A stretch of DNA of 64,000 nucleotides from Glo-17 sp964637835 (GTDB lineage Bacteria > Krumholzibacteriota > Krumholzibacteriia > LZORAL124-64-63), in the NCBI GenBank assembly GCA_964637835.1, contig CAZWYF010000012.1:1-64000 (forward strand), written 5' to 3'. The position numbers were made by a program, and so were the translations under genes. Below are positions 46,150-54,641 of this stretch, in pieces. The notes beneath the pieces are model-generated. The model worked only from the letters and a program-made list of their open reading frames with translations, did no database searches and was not told the origin of the DNA. The first letter of the stretch is position 1. Every line of letters begins with the position of its first letter.

Positions 46150-48851
46150 TCAGCTCGCGCCACCGCCGTCGCCCCCGGCGTCCAGCTGCGCGCGCACCGC
46201 CGCCAGCAGGTCGGCGGCGGCGAAGGGCTTCTGGATCAGGGCGATGTCCTTCTCGAGCACGAAGTCCGTGTGGACGCCGTCGAGGCTGTAGCCGCTGGCG
46301 AACAGGAACCTCATGGCGGGCCAGCGATCGCGGGCGCGGTCATGGACGTCCCGCCCGCCGAGGTCCGGCATCACCACGTCCAGGATGGCCAGGTCCACGC
46401 CGTCGCCCTCGGTCTCGAGCAGCTCGAGGGCCTCCCGGCCGCCACTCGCGGCGAGCACGCGGTAGCCGGCCCGCTCCAGCACCACGCGCATGAGCTCGCG
46501 GACATTGAGGTTGTCCTCGGCCACCAGGATGGTCTCCTCGCCGCCGCGGGCCGCGGCCTTCACCTTGCTGCCCACCGCGCTGGCCGAGCGCTCCACCTGC
46601 GGCAGGTAGACCTCGAGCGTGGTCCCGCGCTCCGGCTCGCTGTAGACGTGGACCAGGCCGTCGTGCTGCCGGACGATGCCGTAGACCGTGGACAGGCCCA
46701 GGCCCGTGCCCTTGCCCGGCTCCTTGGTGGTGAAGAACGGGTCCCAGATGCGCTCGACCACCTCGGGCGGCATGCCGGTGCCCGTGTCGGTGACGCTCAG
46801 CAGCACGTAGCGGCCGGGCCGCGCCCAGGCGTGGTGCCGGCAGTACTCGGCGTCGAAGGAGACGTTCTCGGTCTCGATCACCAGCTCGCCCCCCGCGGGC
46901 ATGGCGTCGCGCCCGTTGAGGCAGAGGTTCATGATCACCTGTTCCACCTGGATGCGGTCGGCCCGGACGTTGCCCAGCTGGTGGCCGGGCAGCCACTGGA
47001 TCTGGATCCGCTCGCCCAGGGAGCGACGGATCAGGTCGAGCGCGCCGGACACCACGTCGTTGAGGTCCAGATCCTCCGGGGCGATCACCTGCCGGCGACT
47101 GAAGGCGAGCAGCTGGGCCACCAGCCGCGCCGATCGCTCCCCCGCGCCCAGCACCTCGCGCACCGAGGCCTGGGCGGGATGCCCGGCCGCCAGCCCCTCG
47201 AGGGCCATCTCGGCGTGGCCGTTGATCACCTGCAGGAGGTTGTTGAAGTCGTGCGCCACGCCGCCGGCCAGCTGGCCCACGGCCTCCATCTTCTGCGCCT
47301 GCAGGAGCTGGGCCTCGAGGTCCCTGCGCTCGGAGATGTCGATGGAGGTGCCCAGGTAGAGGGGACGGCCATCCTCGTCCAGGATGCGCTGCGCCACCAT
47401 CCAGACCTCGAAGGTGGAGCCGTCCTTGCGGCGGGCGGTGAACTCCAGCGACACCTCGCCCTCGGCCTCCAGGGCGGCGATGATCCGCGTGGGCGTCCGG
47501 GGATCCGCACAGTGCTGCACGGGCGTGGTCCGCATGAGGTCGTCGAGGTCGTCATAGCCCCACATGTCCAGGTACGCCTGGTTGGCGTAGCGGAAGCGGC
47601 CGTCGGCATCGACGATGTCGAACCCGTTCAGCGACTTCTCGATGGCCGCGCTGCGCAGGGCGAGGTCGGCCTCGGTGCGCTTGCGCTCGTCGATGTCCTG
47701 GACCACGCCGCCCATGCGCACCGGCTCACCGGTCTCGGGGTGATAGGTGAAGCGTCCACTGCCGGCGATCCACCGCCACTGGCCGTCGGCAGCGCGGACC
47801 CGGAATTCCGCGTGGTAGATCGCGCGCTCGGCGCGGGCCCTCTCCACCGCGGCATCGACGCCCGGCAGATCATCGGGATGGATCCGCCCCGCGAAGGCGG
47901 CGTAGGAGCCGTTGAACTCCGCGAGGGGGAGGCCGAAGAGCTCGGCATGACGCTCGTCCCAGATGATCCCGCCGGTGCTCAGGTCCCAGTCGAAGGTGCC
48001 GAACCGGGCGCCCTCGAGGGCCAGGAAGAGGCGCTCGCCCTGATGGCGCAGCTGGTCCTCCATCTGCTTGCGCCGGGTGATGTCGTGCAGGACGCAGTGG
48101 GTGCGGATCACGCGGCCGTCGGCGTCGCGCTGCAGGCGGCCATCGATGGCGACGGTGATGGCCTGGCCGTCACGGTGCCGCAGCTCGACCTCGGGATCGG
48201 TCATGGCGCCGGTGGCGACGAAACCCAGGAACCGCTCCTCGAACAGGTCCCGGTCCGCCGCCGCCACGAACCGCGACAGCGGCTGGCCCATCACCTCCTC
48301 GCGCCGGTAGCCGAGCAGGTCGCACCAGGCCGGATTGACGTCCAGGACGTGGCCGGAGGCGTCGAGGGACTGGTACGCGGTGGGGGCGCTCTCGAACAGG
48401 CTGCGGAAGTAGTTCTCGCGCTCGCTCAGNNNNNNNNNNNNNNNNNNNNNNNNNNNNNNNNNNNNNNNNNNNNNNNNNNNNNNNNNNNNNNNNNNNNNNN
48501 NNNNNNNNNNNNNNNNNNNNNNNNNNNNNACGCGGTGGGGGCGCTCTCGAACAGGCTGCGGAAGTAGTTCTCGCGCTCGCTCAGCCGCTCCCGGGCCGCT
48601 TCCGCTCGCGCGGCCTGCCGGTAGACGAGCAGGCCGATGACCACGGACGTCAGCAGGACGAAGGCCAGGCCCTTGACGCTCTGCAACCAGGCCAGCGCCA
48701 CGGGATTGGGCGCGATCCGCTCCACCAGGCGGTCGGAGAGCATGATCCAGGTGACGCTCATCAGCGCGTAGATCCCGGCGATGCGCAGGGACGTCCTGAG
48801 GGCGGCGGACCGGATCCCGGGCAGCGAGATGAGGGGACGCGAGGGGCTCAT
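46150..48851 (-). CDS. hybrid sensor histidine kinase (membrane, three PAS, HisKA, HATPase, receiver)
   Basis: Collapsing the 55-bp duplication and the 100 N restores one ORF of 2547 bases (848 residues). Two N-terminal membrane helices (IAGIYALMSVTWIMLS; GLAFVLLTSVVIGLLVYR) are followed by three PAS domains (AYQSLDASGHVLDVNPAWCD; FGTFDWDLSTGGIIWDERHA; IEKSLNGFDIVDADGRFRYA). Next come HisKA with the phospho-accepting His in GGVAHDFNNLLQV (about residue 479), HATPase_c with N, G1 and G2 boxes (VTDTGTGMPP; GKGTGLGLSTVYG), and a C-terminal receiver with acceptor Asp in LAILDVVMPD (about 769) and QKPF Lys. It probably senses redox/light or small ligands through PAS. No separate response regulator is adjacent, so output goes elsewhere. 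Confidence 0.88.
48375..48584. repeat. perfect 55-bp direct duplication flanking a gap (assembly artefact)
   Basis: The 55 bases at 48375-48429 recur exactly at 48530-48584, with only the N block between. This is what an unmerged k=55 overlap of two contigs gives. Removing one copy and the N restores the kinase reading frame exactly. Confidence 0.92.
48430..48529. other. assembly gap (100 N) with negative true length
   Basis: Exactly 100 N between the two copies of a 55-bp sequence; the real distance is probably minus 55, that is, no missing sequence. Confidence 0.95.
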
Positions 48852-49060
48852 GGTCGGATGGCTCCCGATCGCCGGACATCGAACGACCGGACGAGCCTAC
48901 CCCGGCCGGGCTGCCGGGTCCAGTTCGACCGCGGCCGGGCACGTGCCACGCAACCTCGCTGGTATTTCTCCGTAGATCCGCGACAGGACCCCGGCCGCCC
49001 CGCGGATCGATGACCAGGCCAGCGCCCACCATCGGCGCGCCATAGCACGGAGAGAGAGCC

Positions 49061-50248
49061 ATGCCTCGAGGACCATCCCGCCGCGACTTCCTCAAGACCA
49101 CCACCCTGGCCGGCCTGGCCCTCGGCTGCGCCACCACCGCGCCCTGGCTGCGGGCCGCCCGGGCGGAGGATCGCCCCGTGCGCCCGCTGAAGGTGCTGGT
49201 CCTCGGCGGCACCGGGCAGACCGGCCCGCACCTGGTGCGCGAGCTGCTGGGCCGCGGCCACACCGTCACCCTCTGCAACCGCGGCCGGCGCTCGGACGAC
49301 CTCTTCCCCGAGCTCGAGTGCATCGTCGCCGACCGCGCCCTGGACGCCGAGGACGGCCTGGCCAACCTCGAGGCCGAGCTGGCGGCGGGACGGACCTGGG
49401 ACCTGGCCATGGACATCTGGCCGCACGTCCCGGACATCGTGGAGAACACGGCGGTCCTGCTGAAGGGCAGGATCGGACGGTACCTGTACGTGTCCTCCCT
49501 GTCCGCCTACGCGGATCACTCCGTGCCCGACGTGGACGAGACCGCCGCGGTGGCCGAGGCCCCAGGCACGGACTGGACCGAGTACCAGGACGCCATGTTC
49601 GGGGAGTTCAAGGCCGAGTGCGAGAAGCGGGTCCGCAGGATCTACCCGGACGCGCACACCATCTTCCGGCCGGGACTGATCGTGGGCCCCCGCGACTTCA
49701 GCTTCCGCGGGGTCTACTGGCCGGTGCGCGTGCGGCGGGGCGGCGAGGTCCTGGCGCCCGGCGACGGGTACGACCGCATCCAGCTCATCGACGGCCGCGA
49801 CCTCACCGCCTTCCAGGCCCGCTGCATGGAGCAGGAGATCGGCGGCACCTTCAACGTGGTGGGGCCGCATCCGCGCACCCCGCTGACCATGAAGCGGTTG
49901 CTGGAGACCTGCCGCGAGGTGTCCGGTTCGGACGCGCGGTTCGCCTGGACGCCGGCCGGCGCGCTGGCCGAGCACGAGGTCCACGCCTGGATGAACATGC
50001 CGTGCTGGGTCCCGGGCGACGGCGCCTACGCGGGGTTCGGCAAGCGGAACATCGACCGGGCGGTGGCCGCGGGCCTGACCTTCCGGCCCCTGGCCGAGAC
50101 GGTGCGCGATACGCTCGCCTGGTACGACGGGCTGGAGGACGACGTCCGGGAGCGGATCACGCCGCGGGCGGGCCTGACGCCGGAGCGGGAGGCGGAGGTG
50201 CTGGCCGCCCTGGCGGCGGCGCCCGGGTCGGCCGCGGCCGACGGCTAG
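49061..50248 (+). CDS. Tat-exported NAD(P)-dependent epimerase/dehydratase-like protein
   Basis: This 395-residue protein begins with a twin-arginine signal (SRRDFLKTTTLAGLALG) cleaved near ARAED, then an extended short-chain dehydrogenase/epimerase Rossmann fold (VLVLGGTGQTGPHLVREL near residue 45). YVSSLSAYAD holds the Ser, and Y-x-x-x-K is replaced (TDWTEYQDAMFGEFKAECEK has Tyr 8 residues before Lys), so dehydratase chemistry is uncertain. Tat export implies folding with a bound nucleotide cofactor before leaving the cytoplasm. Such periplasmic SDR-like proteins are of unknown role. It is divergent from the kinase. Confidence 0.8.
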   Translation: MPRGPSRRDFLKTTTLAGLALGCATTAPWLRAARAEDRPVRPLKVLVLGGTGQTGPHLVRELLGRGHTVTLCNRGRRSDDLFPELECIVADRALDAEDGLANLEAELAAGRTWDLAMDIWPHVPDIVENTAVLLKGRIGRYLYVSSLSAYADHSVPDVDETAAVAEAPGTDWTEYQDAMFGEFKAECEKRVRRIYPDAHTIFRPGLIVGPRDFSFRGVYWPVRVRRGGEVLAPGDGYDRIQLIDGRDLTAFQARCMEQEIGGTFNVVGPHPRTPLTMKRLLETCREVSGSDARFAWTPAGALAEHEVHAWMNMPCWVPGDGAYAGFGKRNIDRAVAAGLTFRPLAETVRDTLAWYDGLEDDVRERITPRAGLTPEREAEVLAALAAAPGSAAADG

Positions 50249-50310
50249 CCCGCTGCGGGCCGCCGGCCGCGTCCGGACCAGCGGTCGCCATCATCGGTGC
50301 CGATGACGCC

Positions 50311-50334
50311 GAGGGGCCCCCCGGGGGGCCCCTC
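50311..50334. terminator. bidirectional terminator-like perfect palindrome
   Basis: GAGGGGCCCCCC (50311-50322) pairs perfectly with GGGGGGCCCCTC (50323-50334), a 24-base palindrome midway between the two convergent gene ends 50248 and 50361. No T-run on either side, so efficiency is uncertain. Confidence 0.6.
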
Positions 50335-50360
50335 GTTCTCGTGTGGCGGAGCGGGTTCTC

Positions 50361-51281
50361 TTACCCCGCCAGGCGGCAGCCCAGGGCGATGGACAGGAAC
50401 TTCGACTCCTCGCCATCCGCCCGCGAGGTCAGCACGCAGGGCGCCGTGGTGCCCACCACCGCGGCGGCCAGCTTCGCGCCGCCGAGGATGGTCATGCCCT
50501 TGTAGAACACGTTGCCGGTCTCGATGTTGGGGAACACCAGGCAGTCGGCCGCGCCCTCCACCGGCGAGCGCAGGCCCTTGATCTCGCAGGCCTCCGGGCT
50601 GGTGGCCACGTCCAGGGCCAGCGGGCCGTCGATCACCGCGCCCTTCAGCTGGCCGCGGCGATTCATCTGGGTGATGATCGCGGCATCCACGCAGGCGGGC
50701 ATCTTCGGGTTCACCTTCTCGGTGGCCGCCAGCAGCGCCACCTTCGGCTCGGCGATGCCGAAGGCGTGGGCGGCGTCGATGACGTACTGGGTGATCTTCA
50801 GCTTGGTGGGCAGGTCCGGATCCGGGATGATGGCCACGTCGCTGACGATGAGCAGCTTGTCGTGGGTGGCGCGGTAGGCGGGCACGTCGAGCACCGTGAC
50901 GTGGCTGAGCACCGCCCTGGGCGGCAGCAGGCCCTGCTCCTTGTCCAGGATCAGGCGCATGTACTTGTCGGTGCCGATCAGGCCCTTCATCAGCACGTCC
51001 GCCTCCCCCGCCCGCACCATGCGCACGGCCTCGGCGCCCGCCCGCGCCTCGTCCTTCTCGTCCACCACCGTGAACACGCCGGCGTCGAGGTCGAACTCCT
51101 GGCAGAGCGCCTCGATCCGGGCCTGATCGCCCACCAGGGTGACGTCGGCGATGTCCTCGGCGGCCGCCCGGGCCGCGGCCTGGATGGTGTTCTCGTCGTG
51201 GCCGGCGGCCACCGCCACGCGGCGCGAGGGCTGGCCCTTGAGGTCGGTCACGAGCTGCTCGAGACTGCGGATCTGGGACAT
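50361..51281 (-). CDS. ptb: phosphate butyryl/acetyltransferase family enzyme
   Basis: A 306-residue enzyme of the phosphate acyltransferase family (Pta/Ptb), which exchanges CoA and phosphate on short acyl groups. Ptb-length, with family blocks VLMKGLIGTDKYMRLILDKE then QGLLP (near residue 97), SHVTVLDVP, DVAIIPDPDL, GPLALDVATSPE, ADCLVFPNIETGNVFYKGM and GGAKLAAAVVGT. The last two blocks contain the P-N-I-x-x-G-N substrate loop. GGAGG before ATG 51281. It is the downstream partner of the Pta-Buk fusion (83-base gap), so the operon has one kinase and two phosphotransacylase domains. Confidence 0.85.
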   Translation of the reverse strand: MSQIRSLEQLVTDLKGQPSRRVAVAAGHDENTIQAAARAAAEDIADVTLVGDQARIEALCQEFDLDAGVFTVVDEKDEARAGAEAVRMVRAGEADVLMKGLIGTDKYMRLILDKEQGLLPPRAVLSHVTVLDVPAYRATHDKLLIVSDVAIIPDPDLPTKLKITQYVIDAAHAFGIAEPKVALLAATEKVNPKMPACVDAAIITQMNRRGQLKGAVIDGPLALDVATSPEACEIKGLRSPVEGAADCLVFPNIETGNVFYKGMTILGGAKLAAAVVGTTAPCVLTSRADGEESKFLSIALGCRLAG

Positions 51282-51364
51282 GGGAAGACCTCCACGGGTC
51301 GGCTGCCGCACGGGGCAGGTTGGCGGGGCCGGCGCGGGCGTCCGGCCGGCCCCCGGTGGCGCCG

Positions 51365-53578
51365 CTAGGCGGGGTCGTACTGCTTGACCTCTTCGCGGCC
51401 GGCGATGACGCGCAGCGCGCCCTGGGCCAGGGCCATCATCTCGTTCTCGCCGGGGTAGACGCTCAGGCCGCAGCCCAGGGGCTCGACCGTCCGGCGGACC
51501 ACGTCCACCAGCGGCCGGGAGCGGGCCAGGCCGCCGGTCAGGAGCACCTGGTCGATGGGCTCGCCGTCGAAGGCCGGCACCATGCTGCAGATCCACTTGC
51601 TGATCTGGTAGCACATGGCCTCGAAGACCAGGGTGAAGTCCGGATCGCCATCCAGGTACTTCTGCTCCACGTGGCGGAAGTCGGCGGTGCCCAGCAGGTC
51701 GATCAGACCGCCCCGGCCCTTGTTCAGCTTCAGCAGCTCCTCCATGGTGTACTTGCCGCTGAAGCAGAGGCGGATCAGGTCGCCCACCGGCAGCGAGCCC
51801 GACCGCTGCGGGGTGAACGGGCCCTCGCCGTCGAGGGCGTTGTTGACGTCCAGGAAGCGGCCCTGCTTGTGGGCGCCGATGGAGATGCCGCCACCCATGT
51901 GGCAGACCACCACGTTGACCTGCTCGTAGAAGGTCTCGTTGTCGTGGGCGTAGCGGTGCGCGGTGGCGATCTGGTTCAGGGCGTGGCTGATGGGCTTGCG
52001 CACCAGCTCCTTGAAGCCGGTGAGGCGGCCGCGGTCGTCCATCTCGTCCACCACCACCGGGTCGACGATGAACGCGGGCTTCTCCAGGTCGCCCACCAGG
52101 GCGTGGGCGATGAGGGCGCCGAGGTTGGAGGCGTGGTCGCCGCGGGTGCCCTCGAGCAGGTCCTCGCGCATGCGCTGGTTCACCGCGTAGGTGCCGTGGG
52201 GGATGGGGTGGACCAGGCCGCCGCGGGCGCTGACCGCGTCGAGGCTCTCGACGGGGGTGTCGTTCTTGCGCAGGAAGTCCTCGATGGCCTGCTTCCGGAA
52301 CTCGAACTGGGCCACGATCTTCTCGCCCTCGAAGGGCTCCAGCTCCTCGGCCGCGTGCTGCAGCTCCTCGGCGAAGACCTCCTCCTCGCCCTCGTAGATG
52401 GCGAGCTTGGTGGACGTGGAGCCGGGGTTGATGGCCAGGATGCGCGGGCGGGGGAAGAAGGTGTCGCGCGGGGTGCGCTGCCACTCGCCGAACTTGTGCA
52501 GCCGCAGCACGGCGCATTTGACCGCCAGGGCGGCGTCCTCGGGTTCGACGTCCATGGGCAGGTCCACGCCGCGGAAGCGGATGCCGAACACGGCGCCGAA
52601 CTTGCGGGCGTCGGGATAGCGCGTGGAGAAGAGGTGGAAGAGCAGGTTGCCGGTGTCCAGGTTGGGCGTGATCAGGACGTTGGTCCCCTGATAACGATCG
52701 CCCCGTTCGCCCTCGCTCTTGTAGAGCCTGGCCGACCGGCGGCTCAGCGCCACGTTGATCTTCACCTCGCTCTCGATGCCGATGGTGCAGTAGCGCGCGC
52801 CGCGCTCACAGCGCTCGTCCAGGAAGCGGGGCAGCAGCTGGGATGCCGCGCGCACCAGGCGCGGCGAGGGGCCCTCGTCGCCGCCGTGGTTGGAGTAGCT
52901 GACCATCACCCCGCGGATCTCCGGCAGCTCCTCCACCGGGACCACGTCGCGGGCCACGGCGCAGGTGCCCACGGCGCTGCGCGCGAGGATCTCCGGCGAC
53001 ATGTCCGCGTTGACGCCCACGTCGCCGATCACCAGGATGTTGTGGGGGTAGAGGTCGTCCGGGTGCTCGTCCGGCAGGACGATGATGCCCGCCTCGCAGA
53101 GCACGGGCTCGCGCTGCATCACCTTGAGCATGGGGCGGAAGTAGTGGCGGGGCTCGTGCTGCGCACCGCCCACCACCATGTCGCAGTGGCCCTCGTGGGC
53201 GGCCATGATGCCGAAGCCGGCGGGCGTGGCCACGAAGGCGCGGGCGGCCTCCAGATCCTCCACGGGGCGGCGCTCCTCGGGCAGGGCCATGGCCGCGGCG
53301 GCCAGCTCCTGCTGCAGCTCCTGGCAGCGATCCAGCTCGCAGAAGGCGGCCTCGCTCATCAGGAACGCCACCCGCGCGGGGTCGACGTGGGCGAGGTCGC
53401 CGGCGATCACCGCCTCCACCTTCTCGCGCGTGGTCAGGAACACGGGACGACAGAACCGGGGCAGCTGCAGGGCCGCCTCGACCACGCGGGGGTCCTCCGG
53501 CTCGATGAACAGGACGGTGGGCCGGGTGGTCATGTGGGCGACGATCTCGCGGTCGAAGGACGCGCCGATATCGAACAT
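51365..53578 (-). CDS. phosphotransacetylase-butyrate kinase fusion
   Basis: This 737-residue protein joins two enzymes that are usually separate. Residues 1-350 are a phosphate acyltransferase domain (TPAGFGIMAAHEGHCDMVVG then GAQHEPRH; IVLPDEHPDDLYPHNILVIG; VLITPNLDTGNLLFHLF with the P-N-x-x-x-G-N loop). Residues 378-737 are a butyrate kinase domain of full family length (RILAINPGSTSTKLAIYEGE; NVVVCHMGGGISIGAHKQGR; VDVVRRTVEPLG). The kinase keeps the N-P-G-S-T-S-T-K phosphate loop and the H-M-G-G-G motif. It could turn acyl-CoA plus ADP and Pi into acyl acid plus ATP, or run in reverse. Start ATG 53578 follows GGAGG. Confidence 0.85.
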   Translation of the reverse strand: MFDIGASFDREIVAHMTTRPTVLFIEPEDPRVVEAALQLPRFCRPVFLTTREKVEAVIAGDLAHVDPARVAFLMSEAAFCELDRCQELQQELAAAAMALPEERRPVEDLEAARAFVATPAGFGIMAAHEGHCDMVVGGAQHEPRHYFRPMLKVMQREPVLCEAGIIVLPDEHPDDLYPHNILVIGDVGVNADMSPEILARSAVGTCAVARDVVPVEELPEIRGVMVSYSNHGGDEGPSPRLVRAASQLLPRFLDERCERGARYCTIGIESEVKINVALSRRSARLYKSEGERGDRYQGTNVLITPNLDTGNLLFHLFSTRYPDARKFGAVFGIRFRGVDLPMDVEPEDAALAVKCAVLRLHKFGEWQRTPRDTFFPRPRILAINPGSTSTKLAIYEGEEEVFAEELQHAAEELEPFEGEKIVAQFEFRKQAIEDFLRKNDTPVESLDAVSARGGLVHPIPHGTYAVNQRMREDLLEGTRGDHASNLGALIAHALVGDLEKPAFIVDPVVVDEMDDRGRLTGFKELVRKPISHALNQIATAHRYAHDNETFYEQVNVVVCHMGGGISIGAHKQGRFLDVNNALDGEGPFTPQRSGSLPVGDLIRLCFSGKYTMEELLKLNKGRGGLIDLLGTADFRHVEQKYLDGDPDFTLVFEAMCYQISKWICSMVPAFDGEPIDQVLLTGGLARSRPLVDVVRRTVEPLGCGLSVYPGENEMMALAQGALRVIAGREEVKQYDPA

Positions 53579-53731
53579 GATGGGAGGTCCTCCGGGGCGG
53601 GGGGCCTGGGGTGGCACCGCGGGCCTCTTCGCCGGCGGCGCCCCCTCAAGGTGGTCTGCTGCGAGGGCGATTTCAAGGCGATGGCGGCGGTTCCGCGGCG
53701 CTGCTAACCTGGCCACCGAGAGGAGCACGCC

Positions 53732-54316
53732 GTGACCGATCCCCGTCGTCCCCGCACCGCGCAGCCCCCGCATGACGCCGCCGCGGACCCGCCGCCGCCG
53801 GCGCTGCTGGCCGCCGCCCACGAGCGGCTGGCCGGCTGCGGCCTGGATCCCGGGCGCTGGTTGCTGGTGGACGTGGCCAGCCAGGCGGCGCACCTCCTGG
53901 CGGCCGGCGGCCCGGTGGCCCGCTGGCCGGTGAGCACCGCGGCCGCCGGGGTGGACGCGCGCCAGGACAGCGGCGGCACCCCGCCCGGCGTGCACCGCAT
54001 CGTCCGGCGCCTCGGCCTCGGCGGCGACCCCTCTGCCATCTACGTCTCCCGCGAGCCCACCGGCGAGGTCTGGGACGGCGGCGCCGACCCGCGCGACCTC
54101 ATCCTCGGGCGCATCCTCGTCCTCGCGGGCTGCGAGGAGGGCATCAACCGGGGGCCGGGCCTGGACAGCCAGGAGCGCTACATCTACCTGCACGGCACCA
54201 ACCACGAGGACCGCATCGGCCATCCCTGCAGCCATGGCTGCGTGCGCCTGCGCCGGGCCGACGTGGTCGACCTGGCCGGCCGCGTCCGCGCCGGCGATCC
54301 GGTGGTGATCCTCTGA
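53732..54316 (+). CDS. L,D-transpeptidase (YkuD) catalytic-domain protein without signal peptide
   Basis: A 194-residue protein with the YkuD catalytic block YIYLHGTNHEDRIGHPCSHG then CVRLRRADV; the Cys near residue 170 is the acylated nucleophile and the first His of H-G-T is the base. YkuD enzymes make 3-3 crosslinks in peptidoglycan or attach lipoproteins to it. The start is GTG 53732 (GAGAGGAG 6-10 bases upstream). The N-terminus (DPRRPRTAQPPHDAAADPPP) is hydrophilic and carries no signal peptide or lipobox, odd for an enzyme whose substrate is outside the cytoplasm. It may be exported by another route or act on cytoplasmic precursors. It lies just before the aminomutase operon. Confidence 0.85.
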   Translation: MTDPRRPRTAQPPHDAAADPPPPALLAAAHERLAGCGLDPGRWLLVDVASQAAHLLAAGGPVARWPVSTAAAGVDARQDSGGTPPGVHRIVRRLGLGGDPSAIYVSREPTGEVWDGGADPRDLILGRILVLAGCEEGINRGPGLDSQERYIYLHGTNHEDRIGHPCSHGCVRLRRADVVDLAGRVRAGDPVVIL

Positions 54317-54372
54317 GCCGGGAGCCGGCCACGCCTGCCTGAAAAATCCTGTGCCCACCGCGCGGATCCCAC

Positions 54373-54400
54373 TTGACACCGGGCGCGCCGGAAGTAGATT
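54373..54400 (+). promoter_or_regulatory. sigma70-type promoter of the aminomutase operon
   Basis: TTGACA (54373-54378, exact consensus) and TAGATT (54395-54400) with a 16-base spacer, in the 325-base gap after the YkuD gene. Transcription would begin near 54407. Confidence 0.7.
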
Positions 54401-54406
54401 CACGCC

Positions 54407-54641
54407 GCCACCACGGAAGAACCCGGCCGGGCTGGATCCCGGGCGGCGGGGCTTTCGCAGAGTTGTCGGCCGGCACCGGCGGGGGTGGCTCGCCGGACCG
54501 CTCTTGCGAGTGTCGCCAGCCGTCGATCCGGAAGCAGCCTCGCGAGCGGGCCGTTGGCCTTCGGTTCCGTGGAGGTGGACCGTGCGATCTGGTCCCCAGC
54601 CCGTGCGCCGCGCGCGCACCGTTCCTCCGGTCAGCATCCGG
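54407..54641 (+). other. long GC-rich 5' leader of the aminomutase operon, candidate structured RNA
   Basis: If the promoter at 54373 is used, the mRNA has about 235 untranslated bases before the aminomutase start. The stretch contains many complementary GC segments (for example CCGGGCGGCGGGG; GGCTCGCCGG; CGCGAGCGGGCCG). The same frame as the aminomutase stays open through it, so an N-terminal extension is the alternative, but its Arg/Pro-rich translation looks non-coding. I recognise no known riboswitch class. Confidence 0.4.

Noticed and set aside
54351..54641. N-terminal extension of the aminomutase from an upstream start
   Set aside because: It would cross a consensus-like promoter, is Arg/Pro-rich without family similarity, and would make the protein about 100 residues longer than family members.
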